Shown: in pieces, positions 1-7,337 of the stretch
Layout: every line of letters starts with the position of its first letter
How positions within the stretch are numbered: position 1 is the first letter of the stretch
Source of the DNA: DASUFI01 sp036274635
GTDB taxonomy: Bacteria > Planctomycetota > B15-G4
Direction: 5' to 3'
NCBI GenBank assembly: GCA_036274635.1
Contig: DASUFI010000237.1
Coordinates: 1-7,337, forward strand
DNA: 7,337 nucleotides
Made by a program: the position numbers and the translations under genes
Notes under the pieces: generated by a model
What the model was told of the DNA's origin: nothing
Seen by the model: the letters and a program-made list of their open reading frames with translations, nothing else
The model's database searches: none

Positions 1-1
1 G

Positions 2-336
2 GCGCTGTTCTCGGAGTTCGATCTGCTGGCCGGCCCCACCTCGCCCTTCCCGGCCTTCGCGCTGGGCTCGCGCACGCAGGACCCGTACGCGATGTATCTG
101 TGCGACCTGCTCACCGCGCCGGTGTGCCTCGCGGGACTGCCGTCGATCTCGGTGCCCTGCGGGCTCGCGCACGGTGCCGGGAAGCCGTTGCCCGTGGGCC
201 TGCAGTTCGTGGGGCGGCCGGCCGAGGACCACCGCGTGCTCGCGGCGGCGGCGGGCTTCGAGGCCGCGCGCGGCGAGCCCGAGCGCTGCGAGCTCTTCGG
301 CGCTCCGGCACCGGCCGCGGTGCGCGGAGGCGCGCG

Positions 337-340
<4 letters not shown>
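2..340 (+). CDS. gatA: GatA, glutamyl/aspartyl-tRNA amidotransferase subunit A (C-terminal part, 5'-truncated by window)
   Basis: Only the last 112 residues are present; the frame is open from base 2 and stops with TGA at 338-340. GatA is the amidase-signature subunit of the GatCAB complex. It releases ammonia from glutamine in the cytoplasm for conversion of Glu-tRNA(Gln) or Asp-tRNA(Asn) to the amidated form. The visible part matches the end of the family: a 'DLLAGPTSPFPAF' strand, then 'DPYAMYLCDLLTAPVCLAGL', 'PSISVPCG', and 'GLQFVGRPAEDHRVL', where homologues read roughly GLPVGLQ(L/F)(I/V)G(R/P). The catalytic Ser-cisSer-Lys region lies upstream of the window. The call is not a generic amidase because gatB follows with a 4-base ATGA overlap. 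The methionine at 92 is internal to the conserved region and is not a start. Everything shown is sequence plus known family; the 5' part is unseen. Confidence 0.94.
326..330 (+). promoter_or_regulatory. Shine-Dalgarno site of gatB, inside the end of gatA
   Basis: GGAGG lies six bases before the ATG at 337. It decides the gatB start: the same frame is open further upstream (an ATG at 100), but that region is the gatA coding sequence in another frame. Together with the ATGA stop/start overlap it suggests translational coupling of gatA and gatB, which are needed in equal amounts. Confidence 0.75.
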
Positions 341-1809
<1,469 letters not shown>

Positions 1810-1813
1810 CCGT

Positions 1814-1847
1814 GCTGCTCGCGGCCTACAGGCCGCTGTCGAGCAGC
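1814..1847. terminator. Candidate bidirectional stop hairpin between convergent gatB and the beta-helix gene
   Basis: An inverted repeat begins 4 bases after the gatB stop. Arm 1814-1821 (GCTGCTCG) pairs perfectly with 1840-1847, and 1822-1826 (CGGCC) pairs with 1831-1835. This leaves a 4-base loop (TACA) and a 4-base bulge at 1836-1839, for 13 base pairs in all, nearly all G-C. The two genes end only 16 bases apart, and the right arm lies within the last codons of the minus-strand gene, so one structure could serve both transcripts. There is no T-run on either side, so it is not a standard intrinsic terminator. It could instead only stall polymerase or protect 3' ends. The pairing is seen directly; the role is inferred. 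Confidence 0.5.
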
Positions 1848-3106
1848 AGCAGCGACGTAGCCGGGCCCGCGATGCGCTGGCCGCCCTCGATGCTGATCAC
1901 CTGCAGCGTCCAGCTCGCGAACTGCAGGCCGGCGCCCAGCTCCGGGACCGCGGCCTGAAGCGAGAGCGTGCCGCTCGCCGGCAGCGGACCGAGCGGCAGG
2001 ACCAGCTGCGGAATGCCGGTGAGGAGCGGCCCGCTCACAGCGACCAGCGACAGCTTGCCGAACGTCGGGCTCGCGAGGAGGATCACCGGCAGGCCGGCCG
2101 GCCCGCTCACGCTGGCGGTCAGCACCTGCTGCTCGCGCACGGGCGAAGCCACGTGGAGCTGGATGGGCGTGCCCGACAGCTCCTGCACGGCGCCCGACGA
2201 GACCTGCACGCCGAACCCCGGCGCCCCGTCGGCCGTGCTCCCCGAGCTGCAGTCGGTGGAACCCACATACACCCCCGCCGCGCCGCCAGCCGCCGTCACG
2301 CCGCGTAGCATCACCTGCGGCGAGCCAGCCTGCAGCAGCAGCCCGTGGCCGGCGTCCATTCCCGGGATGCACTGGTTCCACTGCGTGTCGAGCCCGCCGT
2401 TGCCACCATTCCCGCCCTGGAGCACGCCGCCCGAGAGCCACAGCGAGCCACCCTGGATCTGGATGCCGTGCAGGCCCGAGGTGTACATGTAGGCGCCGAG
2501 GTCTGACGAGTACGTGAGCGAGAGTCCGTCGCCTCCGGTCGCCTTCACGTCGTGCAGGACGGCGCTCGTGTCGAACAAGTCCAGCCCGACGCCCACCCAG
2601 CAGGTGCCGTACATGTCGTAGACGCTCTGGTACATCCCCTGGATCTCGACGTCGTGGAGCACGAGGTCGGCGCAGTACATGGCACGCAGCGCGGGCTGCT
2701 CGTCGTAGACGAGCGAATCCTCCACCCACACCTGTCCGTCGCAGTTCGAAAGAAAGAGGCCCTGGACCTCGACCCCGCGCAGCACGACGCGCTGACCAGG
2801 GGCGAGCGCTCCGATGGTGATCTCCTGGCCCGTGATATCGCAGGTCTCCCCCGAACCCAGGACGGGTTCGTAGCCCGTGTCGGCGACGACCTGCAGCGAC
2901 TTGCCCAGGATGTGGGTGCCGCCGGCGTGGGACGGCTTGCGCAGGAGGATGACGTCACCGTCGGCGGCCACGCTCAGCGCCTCCTGCCAGCTCAGGGCCG
3001 ACGGGTCGGTCACGTCCACGATGTGCACGGCGCCCTGCGCGGCGGAGGAAGCCGCGACCACGGCGGTGGCGAGGGCGGTGAAGAGCAGCGCGCGGATCGT
3101 CTGCAT
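1826..3106 (-). CDS. Secreted right-handed beta-helix protein with C-terminal all-beta module; function unknown
   Basis: A 426-residue protein, stop TAG at 1826-1828. The N-terminus is a typical signal peptide: Arg5, a hydrophobic core 'ALLFTALATAVVAAS', and likely cleavage near Ala22/Ala23, so it is exported. Residues about 27-310 show the short, repetitive, Gly/Asp/Val-rich strand-turn pattern of parallel beta-helices, with recurring phrases such as 'VVLRGVEVQGLFL', 'LVLHDVEIQGMY', 'SAVLHDVKATGGDGLSL', 'LHGIQIQGGSLWLSGGVLQGG' and 'VMLRGVTAAGGAAGVYV'. This suits a pectate-lyase-like fold; no catalytic residue set could be assigned, so enzyme activity is not claimed. Residues about 315-426 form a separate beta-rich module ('VLPLGPLPASGTLSLQAAV') resembling the N-terminal module of the 4351 protein. 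The frame is open upstream to an ATG at 3265, but that start would overlap the preceding gene, would add 53 residues without family character and would bury the signal peptide; 3106 has a good ribosome site. It lies 136 bases downstream of the peptidase-like gene and may be cotranscribed with it. Confidence 0.87.
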   Translation of the reverse strand: MQTIRALLFTALATAVVAASSAAQGAVHIVDVTDPSALSWQEALSVAADGDVILLRKPSHAGGTHILGKSLQVVADTGYEPVLGSGETCDITGQEITIGALAPGQRVVLRGVEVQGLFLSNCDGQVWVEDSLVYDEQPALRAMYCADLVLHDVEIQGMYQSVYDMYGTCWVGVGLDLFDTSAVLHDVKATGGDGLSLTYSSDLGAYMYTSGLHGIQIQGGSLWLSGGVLQGGNGGNGGLDTQWNQCIPGMDAGHGLLLQAGSPQVMLRGVTAAGGAAGVYVGSTDCSSGSTADGAPGFGVQVSSGAVQELSGTPIQLHVASPVREQQVLTASVSGPAGLPVILLASPTFGKLSLVAVSGPLLTGIPQLVLPLGPLPASGTLSLQAAVPELGAGLQFASWTLQVISIEGGQRIAGPATSLLLLDSGL

Positions 3107-3112
3107 GCCGGG

Positions 3113-3118
3113 ACTCCC
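3113..3118 (-). promoter_or_regulatory. Shine-Dalgarno-like site choosing the start of the beta-helix gene
   Basis: On the minus strand GGGAGT lies about six to seven bases before the ATG at 3106. It supports that internal start, directly followed by the signal peptide, over the more distant in-frame ATG at 3265. A purine-rich run (AGGAGGAGG on the plus strand, 3140-3148) is on the wrong strand to help this gene. Confidence 0.5.
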
Positions 3119-3242
3119 GAAAGGCGCCTGTGGTCTCGAAAGGAGGAGGAGCGCACATCGTATCGCGCCCCGCCGCGGCCGGTAGCCCGTCCCACCGGGC
3201 GACTGCTGAGCCCGCGGCGCTGCGACATTCATGAAAGCGCCA

Positions 3243-4184
3243 TCAGGATCCTGCCGGCGACTCATCCGGCTGCGCCTCCAGCTCGGCCTCCTTCTCCTCG
3301 GCCCAGCGCACCTTGAAGCGGTTGAAGTCCGCCAGCTCGTCGGCCGAGAGCGGCAGGTGCGCGAAGACCTCCTTCATGAAGGGCTCGCCGCCGAAGTCCA
3401 TGGCACGGCGGCAGAACTCGCGACCCTGCACGTACTGCACCGTCTTGAGGCGCGCGACGGCGTTGCCCGCGGCCGCGAGGCCCTCCATGAGCGGGTTGCC
3501 GTGGCCGTCGAAGGCGTCGACGTTCTTGACGTCCTCCATCGTGGGCGCCGGCAGCGGCCGCACGCCGGCCGCGCGGCAGGCCAGCTCGGAGGCCCACGTC
3601 GCGTGGCCCTCGAGCAGTGACATCCGCACCTGCAGGGCGGGCAGCTCGGAGCTGTCGCCGTTCGCGAAGCGGTCCATCAGGGCGCCCAGGTCCGGGAACA
3701 CCGCGTAGACCTGGTCGTCGTGCGCGTGCACCAGCTCGTGCGCCAGGACGGCGAAGAGCACGTCGTGCGCCAAGCGCCTGTCGGGCGCACAGCGCCGCAG
3801 CACGTCGTCCAGCACGTACAGCACCTTCTCGTCGGGCAGGTATCGGCCCAGCATCGTGTCGCTGAACACGAAGTCGGCCAGCAGGTCCATGCCCTTGGTC
3901 ACGCCCGCGTCCTCGGTCAGCCCGGACGCGAAGGCGCGCCGGCGCGCGAGGGCCTGCTCGGCGGTGAGCAGCACCGCCGGCACGGGCTTCAGCAGCTTGA
4001 TGCCGGGGTCGCGCTGCAGCGCGGCGAGCGCGTCGGCGCAGGTGCTGTCCACGAACTCCTGCGTGAAGTACAGCTCTGGCGCGACGGCGGCGGCGGGGCG
4101 CGAGGCGTCCTGGGCCGAAGCCGCGGCCGGCCCGCAGGCCGACGGCAGCAGCAAGGCCCCGAGCAACGCCAGTCGCCACGTCAT
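3243..4184 (-). CDS. Exported putative zinc metallopeptidase (HExxH), possible lipoprotein
   Basis: 313 residues, stop TGA at 3243-3245. The N-terminus 'MTWRLALLGALLLPSAC' is a signal sequence with Cys17. The lipobox is imperfect (Pro at -3), so either a lipoprotein or cleavage after 'AAASA' is possible; both put the protein outside the cytoplasmic membrane. The key motif is His149-Glu150-Leu-Val-His153, continuing 'AHDDQ'. It resembles the 'HEL(T/V)HALQDQ' signature of a poorly characterised bacterial family of exported metallopeptidase-like proteins. Glu192 in 'LLEGHATWASEL' fits the 'EG(D/E)AT' segment where the third, gluzincin-style zinc ligand would lie. The later 'QYVQGREFCRRAMDFGGEPF' and 'HLPLSADELADF' match the family's C-terminal 'Y..G..F......GG...(I/V)...F..PP.ST.Q(I/V)' block. 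Apart from Cys17 there are four cysteines (49, 132, 203, 258), enough for two disulfides. The substrate is unknown. No strong ribosome site precedes the ATG. It is the first gene of a possible two-gene minus-strand unit and is divergent from the gene at 4351. Confidence 0.85.
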   Translation of the reverse strand: MTWRLALLGALLLPSACGPAAASAQDASRPAAAVAPELYFTQEFVDSTCADALAALQRDPGIKLLKPVPAVLLTAEQALARRRAFASGLTEDAGVTKGMDLLADFVFSDTMLGRYLPDEKVLYVLDDVLRRCAPDRRLAHDVLFAVLAHELVHAHDDQVYAVFPDLGALMDRFANGDSSELPALQVRMSLLEGHATWASELACRAAGVRPLPAPTMEDVKNVDAFDGHGNPLMEGLAAAGNAVARLKTVQYVQGREFCRRAMDFGGEPFMKEVFAHLPLSADELADFNRFKVRWAEEKEAELEAQPDESPAGS

Positions 4185-4350
4185 GCCGCGAGTCTAGCAG
4201 CGCACGGCTCATTCCGTGTCGCGCGCCGGGCGGCGCAGGACGCGGCGGGCCGGATTCCGGTTCGGCGGTCAGGCGCCCGTCGGGCGCAGGCCGGCCGCGG
4301 GCGTCGCGCGCCGGAGCGGCCCGTGAGCCCTCGGGTAGGATGACGAGACC
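4185..4350. promoter_or_regulatory. Divergent intergenic control region with a GC-rich palindrome
   Basis: These 166 bases separate two divergent starts and must hold signals for both genes unless transcription enters from outside. The clearest structure is an almost perfect palindrome at 4273-4287: GCGCCCG, a single T, then CGGGCGC. It could be an operator half-site pair or a hairpin in the leader of the 4351 gene. TAGGA at 4336-4340, ten bases before the ATG at 4351, is the best ribosome-site candidate for that gene. The overlapping TAGGAT (4336-4341) also resembles a -10 box, but no matching -35 hexamer is visible. No promoter can be assigned with confidence for either direction. The extent is seen directly; any regulatory role is inferred from position. 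Confidence 0.45.
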
Positions 4351-7337
4351 ATGAGTGCGTCGCGCCTGGCATTGCTGGCCGGCCTGCTCGCTCACCTCGC
4401 GGCAAGCGCCCTTGCGCAGACCGAGGTCTATGGCAGCGGCTGCGGTGGCGCGAGCGAGCCGGCCATCGGCGTCGCGGGCTCCATCGTGCCGGGGCAGAAG
4501 GCGCAGATCACGCTGACGGGTGCGCCGCCGGGCGCCTTCGTGCTCTTCCTGCTGGGCAGCAGCGACACCACGTCCGCCTACGGCCCGCTGCCGCTGGATC
4601 TCTCGGCCTTCTCCGGCTTCCAGCCGAGCTGCCAGCTGCTGACCTCGGCCAGCGTGCAGATCCTGCTCAACGCCGGGCGGCAGGGCAGCCTGAAGCTGTC
4701 GTTCAAGCTGCCGGCCAGCATGGGCAGCGATCTCTACGCGCAGTGGGTCGTGGTGCAGTCGGTGAGCCCGCTGTCGGCGGTGATGACCGCCGGCGCGCAC
4801 GTCTGCCTGCAGACCAGCGCCGACGTCCACGCCGAGATCGTCGCGCCGGCCAGCATCGTGGACTGGGACGGCGACGGCCAGCAGGCCGTCACGCTCGACG
4901 GCAGCACCAGCCACACGCACGAGGTCGGACACCTCATCACCTCGTGGACCTGGAAGCTCGACGGCGAGCCGGCCGGCGTCACGTCGGTCATCGCGCCGAA
5001 GCTGCCGCTGGGCCCGCACCTGGCCACGCTGCTCGTCGGCGACGATCATGTGCCGCCCAACACCGCGCTGGCCCTGCATTCCTTCGACGTCGTGCCGCCC
5101 ACCGCGGCGCCCGGCGTCCTCGCCCGCTACTACGGCAGCGGCGCCGCCGATCCCGCCAACCTGCTGGACAACGAGCCGCTGGCGGCGGACTTCTCCGAGG
5201 TGCTGGATGCCGCGCTCGTGCCCGACAACGGTGGCTTCGTGGGCGGCTCGCCCTTCACCGGCCAGTGCCTGGTGACGCTGGACTGCAACGTGTCGCTGCC
5301 CTCCGCGGGCAGCTGGACCTTCTCGCTGCAGGGCGGCAGCCAGACGCGCCTGTACGTGGACGGTGTCCTCACTCTCGGGCCCCTGCAGCTGGCGGCCGGC
5401 ACGCACGTGATCGAGGCGCGCTACGCGGTGCCGGGCGCGGCGGTGCTGCCGCTCAGCGTGCTGCTGGCGCAGGGCGGCGGCGCGCCGGCGCCGCTGGATC
5501 CGGCGGGGCTGTCCTATGACGCCGCCGCCTCCGGTCCTGTGATCGACGCGATCACGCCGCCCGACGGCTCCCTCGCGGGCGGCAACGTGGTCGTGCTCGA
5601 CGGCGTGGGCTTCTTCCCGGCCGCGTCCACGCACGTCCTGTGGGGCGACGCGGTGCTGGGCCTGGCCGACGGCCTCGACATCCAGGCCGACCAGATCACC
5701 TTCACCACGCCGCCGCACGCGGCCGGCGTCATCGTGGTCAAGGTGAGCACGCCCGCTGGTGTCTCCAACGCCGCGAGCTTCGACTACACCGGCTCCACCG
5801 GCACCGTGAACTTCGCGCACGTCGCGGCCGTCCCCCTCGCCTCGCCGACGAGCGCGGAGTGGGGCCCGGACGGGCGCCTCTATGTGGCGACGATGTCGGG
5901 CGAGATCAAGGCGCTCAGCTTCGACGAGTCCTGGAACGTGGTGGCGCAGGCCAGCTACCTCGGCACGAGCCAGCTGCCCAACCACCAGGCCATGGGCATC
6001 ACGGCGAACCCTTTCGACCCGCCGGGCGCCGTGCGGCTGTACGTGAGCCACGACTGGCTCTACGCCGACGGCGGCGGCGCCGTGACGCAGCCGTCCACGT
6101 ACTGGGGCCAGGTGTCCGTGCTCAGCGGGCCGGCCTTCGACGCGCCGCAGCCGCTGGTCACCGGCCTGCCCCAGCCCAACACGGGCCACGCGGTGAACGG
6201 CCTGCAGTTCGACAACGCGGGCGACCTGCTCGTGGCCGTCGGAAGCACCAGCAACGCCGGCATCAAGTTCATCACCATGGGCGACCTGCCCGAGTCGCCG
6301 CTCTCGGCCGCGATCATCAAGGCCCGCACCAGCCTGCCGGGCTTCAGCGGCGCGGTGACGTACGTGAGCGCGACGACCGGCACGCCCGTCACCGACCAGC
6401 GCCTCGGCGAGTCCTCGCTGCTCGCGCCCGGTCACGTGCTCGTGCAGGGCGCCGGCCTGCGCAACCCCTACGACCTCGTCTACACCACGCGCCGCACGCT
6501 CTACGCCACCGACAACGGCCCCAACGCCGGCTACGGCCCGGCCAGCACCGGCCCCACGACGCAGACGCCCGACGCCCCCGACAACCCCGACGAGCTGCTG
6601 CTGGTCGAGGCGGGCAACTACTACGGCAGCCCCAACCGCGCGCGCGGCCTCGTCGACGCGCGACAGGACGTCTACCACGACCCGTGGGGCGCCTCGCAGG
6701 CCGACGTCTTCACCCAGACGCTGGTCACGCTGCCCTCCTCCACCGACGGCGTCGTCGAGTACCGCAGCGACGCCTTCGGCGGCGCACTGCGCGGCGCGCT
6801 CATCGCGCAGAAGTGGCTGGGCGAGGCGCGGCGCATCACGCTGGCGCCCGACGGCCGCAGCGTCCTCGACGTGCAGACCGTCCTGCCCGCCACCGGCGCG
6901 CTCGACATCGTCACCGGCCCGGGCGGCGCGCTGATCACCATCGACTACAGCAACAGCGAGGTCGAGGTGCTGGTGCCCGTCGAGCCGCCCACCACCGCGC
7001 TGCAGGTGCTCGACATCCAGCCCTGGCGCGCGCCCGCCAGCGGCGCCCGGCCCTTCGTGCTGGGCGGGCGCAACTTCAGCGGCTCGCGGGCGAACACCTC
7101 CGTCACCATCGGCGGCCTGAGCGCGACGGTCACCAAGGTCACGACGGGCCGCATCGAGGGACTGCTGCCGGCGCAGCCCGCGCCCACCACCGACCTGCTC
7201 GACGTCGTCGTGACCTCGGGCGGCAAGAGCGACACGCTCGAGGGCGCCTTCCGCTACCTCTTCGAGCCCGCCGGCCACGAGCCCGGCACGTGGGAGCTGG
7301 GCGGCGACCTCGCCACCGGCCAGCTGCCCGTCGCGCT
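4351..7337 (+). CDS. Large secreted multidomain protein with PA14-like, IPT/TIG and glucose/sorbosone-dehydrogenase-like propeller domains (3'-truncated by window)
   Basis: The frame is open from ATG 4351 to the window end, giving 995 full codons and no stop. Signal peptide: 'RLALLAGLLAHLAASALA', with cleavage likely after Ala22. Domains in order: (a) about 24-150, an all-beta module starting 'YGSGC' and containing 'PLPLDLSAFSG', a type I associate with Planctomycetota exported proteins; (b) 157-250, PKD/K319-like, with 'DWDGDG' (171-176) and 'VTLDGSTS'; (c) 255-374, PA14-like ('VLARYYGSG', 'SWTFSLQGGSQTRLYVDG'), often a sugar-binding fold; (d) 395-480, IPT/TIG; (e) about 485-880, a propeller of the glucose/sorbosone dehydrogenase type; (f) 881-970, a second IPT/TIG. 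In (e), His613 fits the catalytic His (His144) of soluble PQQ glucose dehydrogenase, Arg704-Asn705-Pro706 the PQQ-contacting RNP, 'DNGPN' the calcium-loop 'QGPN', and 745-759 the 'DE(I/L)NLI..GGNYGWP' block. These alignments were made from memory. The G-D after the 'LYV..G' strand is G-S here. Probably extracellular, sugar-related and possibly PQQ/Ca-dependent; activity is unproven. The last residues ('GTWELGGDL') may begin Kelch-type repeats beyond the window. Confidence 0.92.
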   Translation, partial: MSASRLALLAGLLAHLAASALAQTEVYGSGCGGASEPAIGVAGSIVPGQKAQITLTGAPPGAFVLFLLGSSDTTSAYGPLPLDLSAFSGFQPSCQLLTSASVQILLNAGRQGSLKLSFKLPASMGSDLYAQWVVVQSVSPLSAVMTAGAHVCLQTSADVHAEIVAPASIVDWDGDGQQAVTLDGSTSHTHEVGHLITSWTWKLDGEPAGVTSVIAPKLPLGPHLATLLVGDDHVPPNTALALHSFDVVPPTAAPGVLARYYGSGAADPANLLDNEPLAADFSEVLDAALVPDNGGFVGGSPFTGQCLVTLDCNVSLPSAGSWTFSLQGGSQTRLYVDGVLTLGPLQLAAGTHVIEARYAVPGAAVLPLSVLLAQGGGAPAPLDPAGLSYDAAASGPVIDAITPPDGSLAGGNVVVLDGVGFFPAASTHVLWGDAVLGLADGLDIQADQITFTTPPHAAGVIVVKVSTPAGVSNAASFDYTGSTGTVNFAHVAAVPLASPTSAEWGPDGRLYVATMSGEIKALSFDESWNVVAQASYLGTSQLPNHQAMGITANPFDPPGAVRLYVSHDWLYADGGGAVTQPSTYWGQVSVLSGPAFDAPQPLVTGLPQPNTGHAVNGLQFDNAGDLLVAVGSTSNAGIKFITMGDLPESPLSAAIIKARTSLPGFSGAVTYVSATTGTPVTDQRLGESSLLAPGHVLVQGAGLRNPYDLVYTTRRTLYATDNGPNAGYGPASTGPTTQTPDAPDNPDELLLVEAGNYYGSPNRARGLVDARQDVYHDPWGASQADVFTQTLVTLPSSTDGVVEYRSDAFGGALRGALIAQKWLGEARRITLAPDGRSVLDVQTVLPATGALDIVTGPGGALITIDYSNSEVEVLVPVEPPTTALQVLDIQPWRAPASGARPFVLGGRNFSGSRANTSVTIGGLSATVTKVTTGRIEGLLPAQPAPTTDLLDVVVTSGGKSDTLEGAFRYLFEPAGHEPGTWELGGDLATGQLPVA

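Noticed and set aside
100..336. Extension of gatB upstream to the ATG at 100
   Set aside because: This stretch is the gatA coding sequence in another frame. The extension has no family match, and GatB homologues start close to the 'GLEVHVQL' motif.
3140..3148. AGGAGGAGG as a ribosome-binding site
   Set aside because: It is on the plus strand and is not followed by a supported plus-strand gene; the plus-strand frames nearby are antisense shadows.
3184..3199. Small hairpin GCCCG / CGGGC between the two minus-strand genes
   Set aside because: Only five base pairs with a six-base loop and no T-run; expected by chance at this base composition, so no terminator or attenuator is claimed.
3107..3265. 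53-residue N-terminal extension of the beta-helix protein starting at 3265
   Set aside because: It would overlap the preceding gene's 3' end and place the signal peptide internally; a ribosome site precedes the ATG at 3106.
2552..3316. 254-codon plus-strand frame antisense to the beta-helix gene
   Set aside because: No recognisable domain, and it lies opposite a gene with a signal peptide and a repeat pattern.
3262..7278. A 1338-codon open frame on the minus strand spanning the multidomain gene and most of the peptidase-like gene
   Set aside because: Its translation is Arg/Gly/Ala/Asp/His-rich low-complexity sequence with no domain or signal. It is antisense to a plus-strand frame with clear domains and overlaps the HExxH gene in another frame. 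Long antisense frames are expected where G/C third positions suppress stop codons.

Overview
The window is bacterial, very GC-rich DNA (not counted; by eye well above 65%), with the G/C-loaded third codon positions expected of such a genome. It is dense: five protein-coding genes, two of them cut by the window edges, and no gap over about 170 bases. No tRNA, rRNA, CRISPR array, insertion sequence or other mobile element is visible.

Layout. (1) Bases 2-1809, plus strand: the end of gatA overlapping a complete gatB, two subunits of the GatCAB tRNA-dependent amidotransferase, a housekeeping enzyme of translation. (2) A strong hairpin at 1814-1847 in the 16-base convergent gap. (3) Bases 1826-4184, minus strand: two exported proteins in tandem, a distal right-handed beta-helix protein and a proximal zinc-metallopeptidase-like (HExxH) protein. 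(4) Bases 4185-4350: a divergent control region with one clear palindrome. (5) Bases 4351-7337, plus strand: the first 995 codons of a very large secreted multidomain protein. It carries a signal peptide, a small all-beta module, a PKD/K319-like domain, a PA14-like domain, an IPT/TIG domain, a glucose/sorbosone-dehydrogenase-type propeller and a second IPT/TIG domain. It stays open at the window end, so it has no stop here.

Organism. The GatCAB genes suggest a bacterium that makes Gln-tRNA(Gln) and/or Asn-tRNA(Asn) by transamidation. The exported beta proteins resemble those I associate with large-genome, high-GC Planctomycetota, and to a lesser degree Myxococcota. In these, many secreted proteins share a loosely conserved domain of about 100 residues that starts or ends the chain. 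One such module appears at the N-terminus of the 4351 protein, and a plausible relative at the C-terminus of the beta-helix protein. The phylum assignment is inference from protein style, not proof.

How the genes fit together. gatA and gatB are functionally linked and probably translationally coupled. The other three genes share only the theme of export: a surface or extracellular protease-like protein, a beta-helix protein and a carbohydrate-themed multidomain protein. The peptidase and the large protein are divergent and may share a control region. Nothing shows that they form one pathway. I see no clear sign of a new defence or mobile system. The most interesting content is the secreted-protein cluster with its reused module and the unusual dehydrogenase-like architecture.
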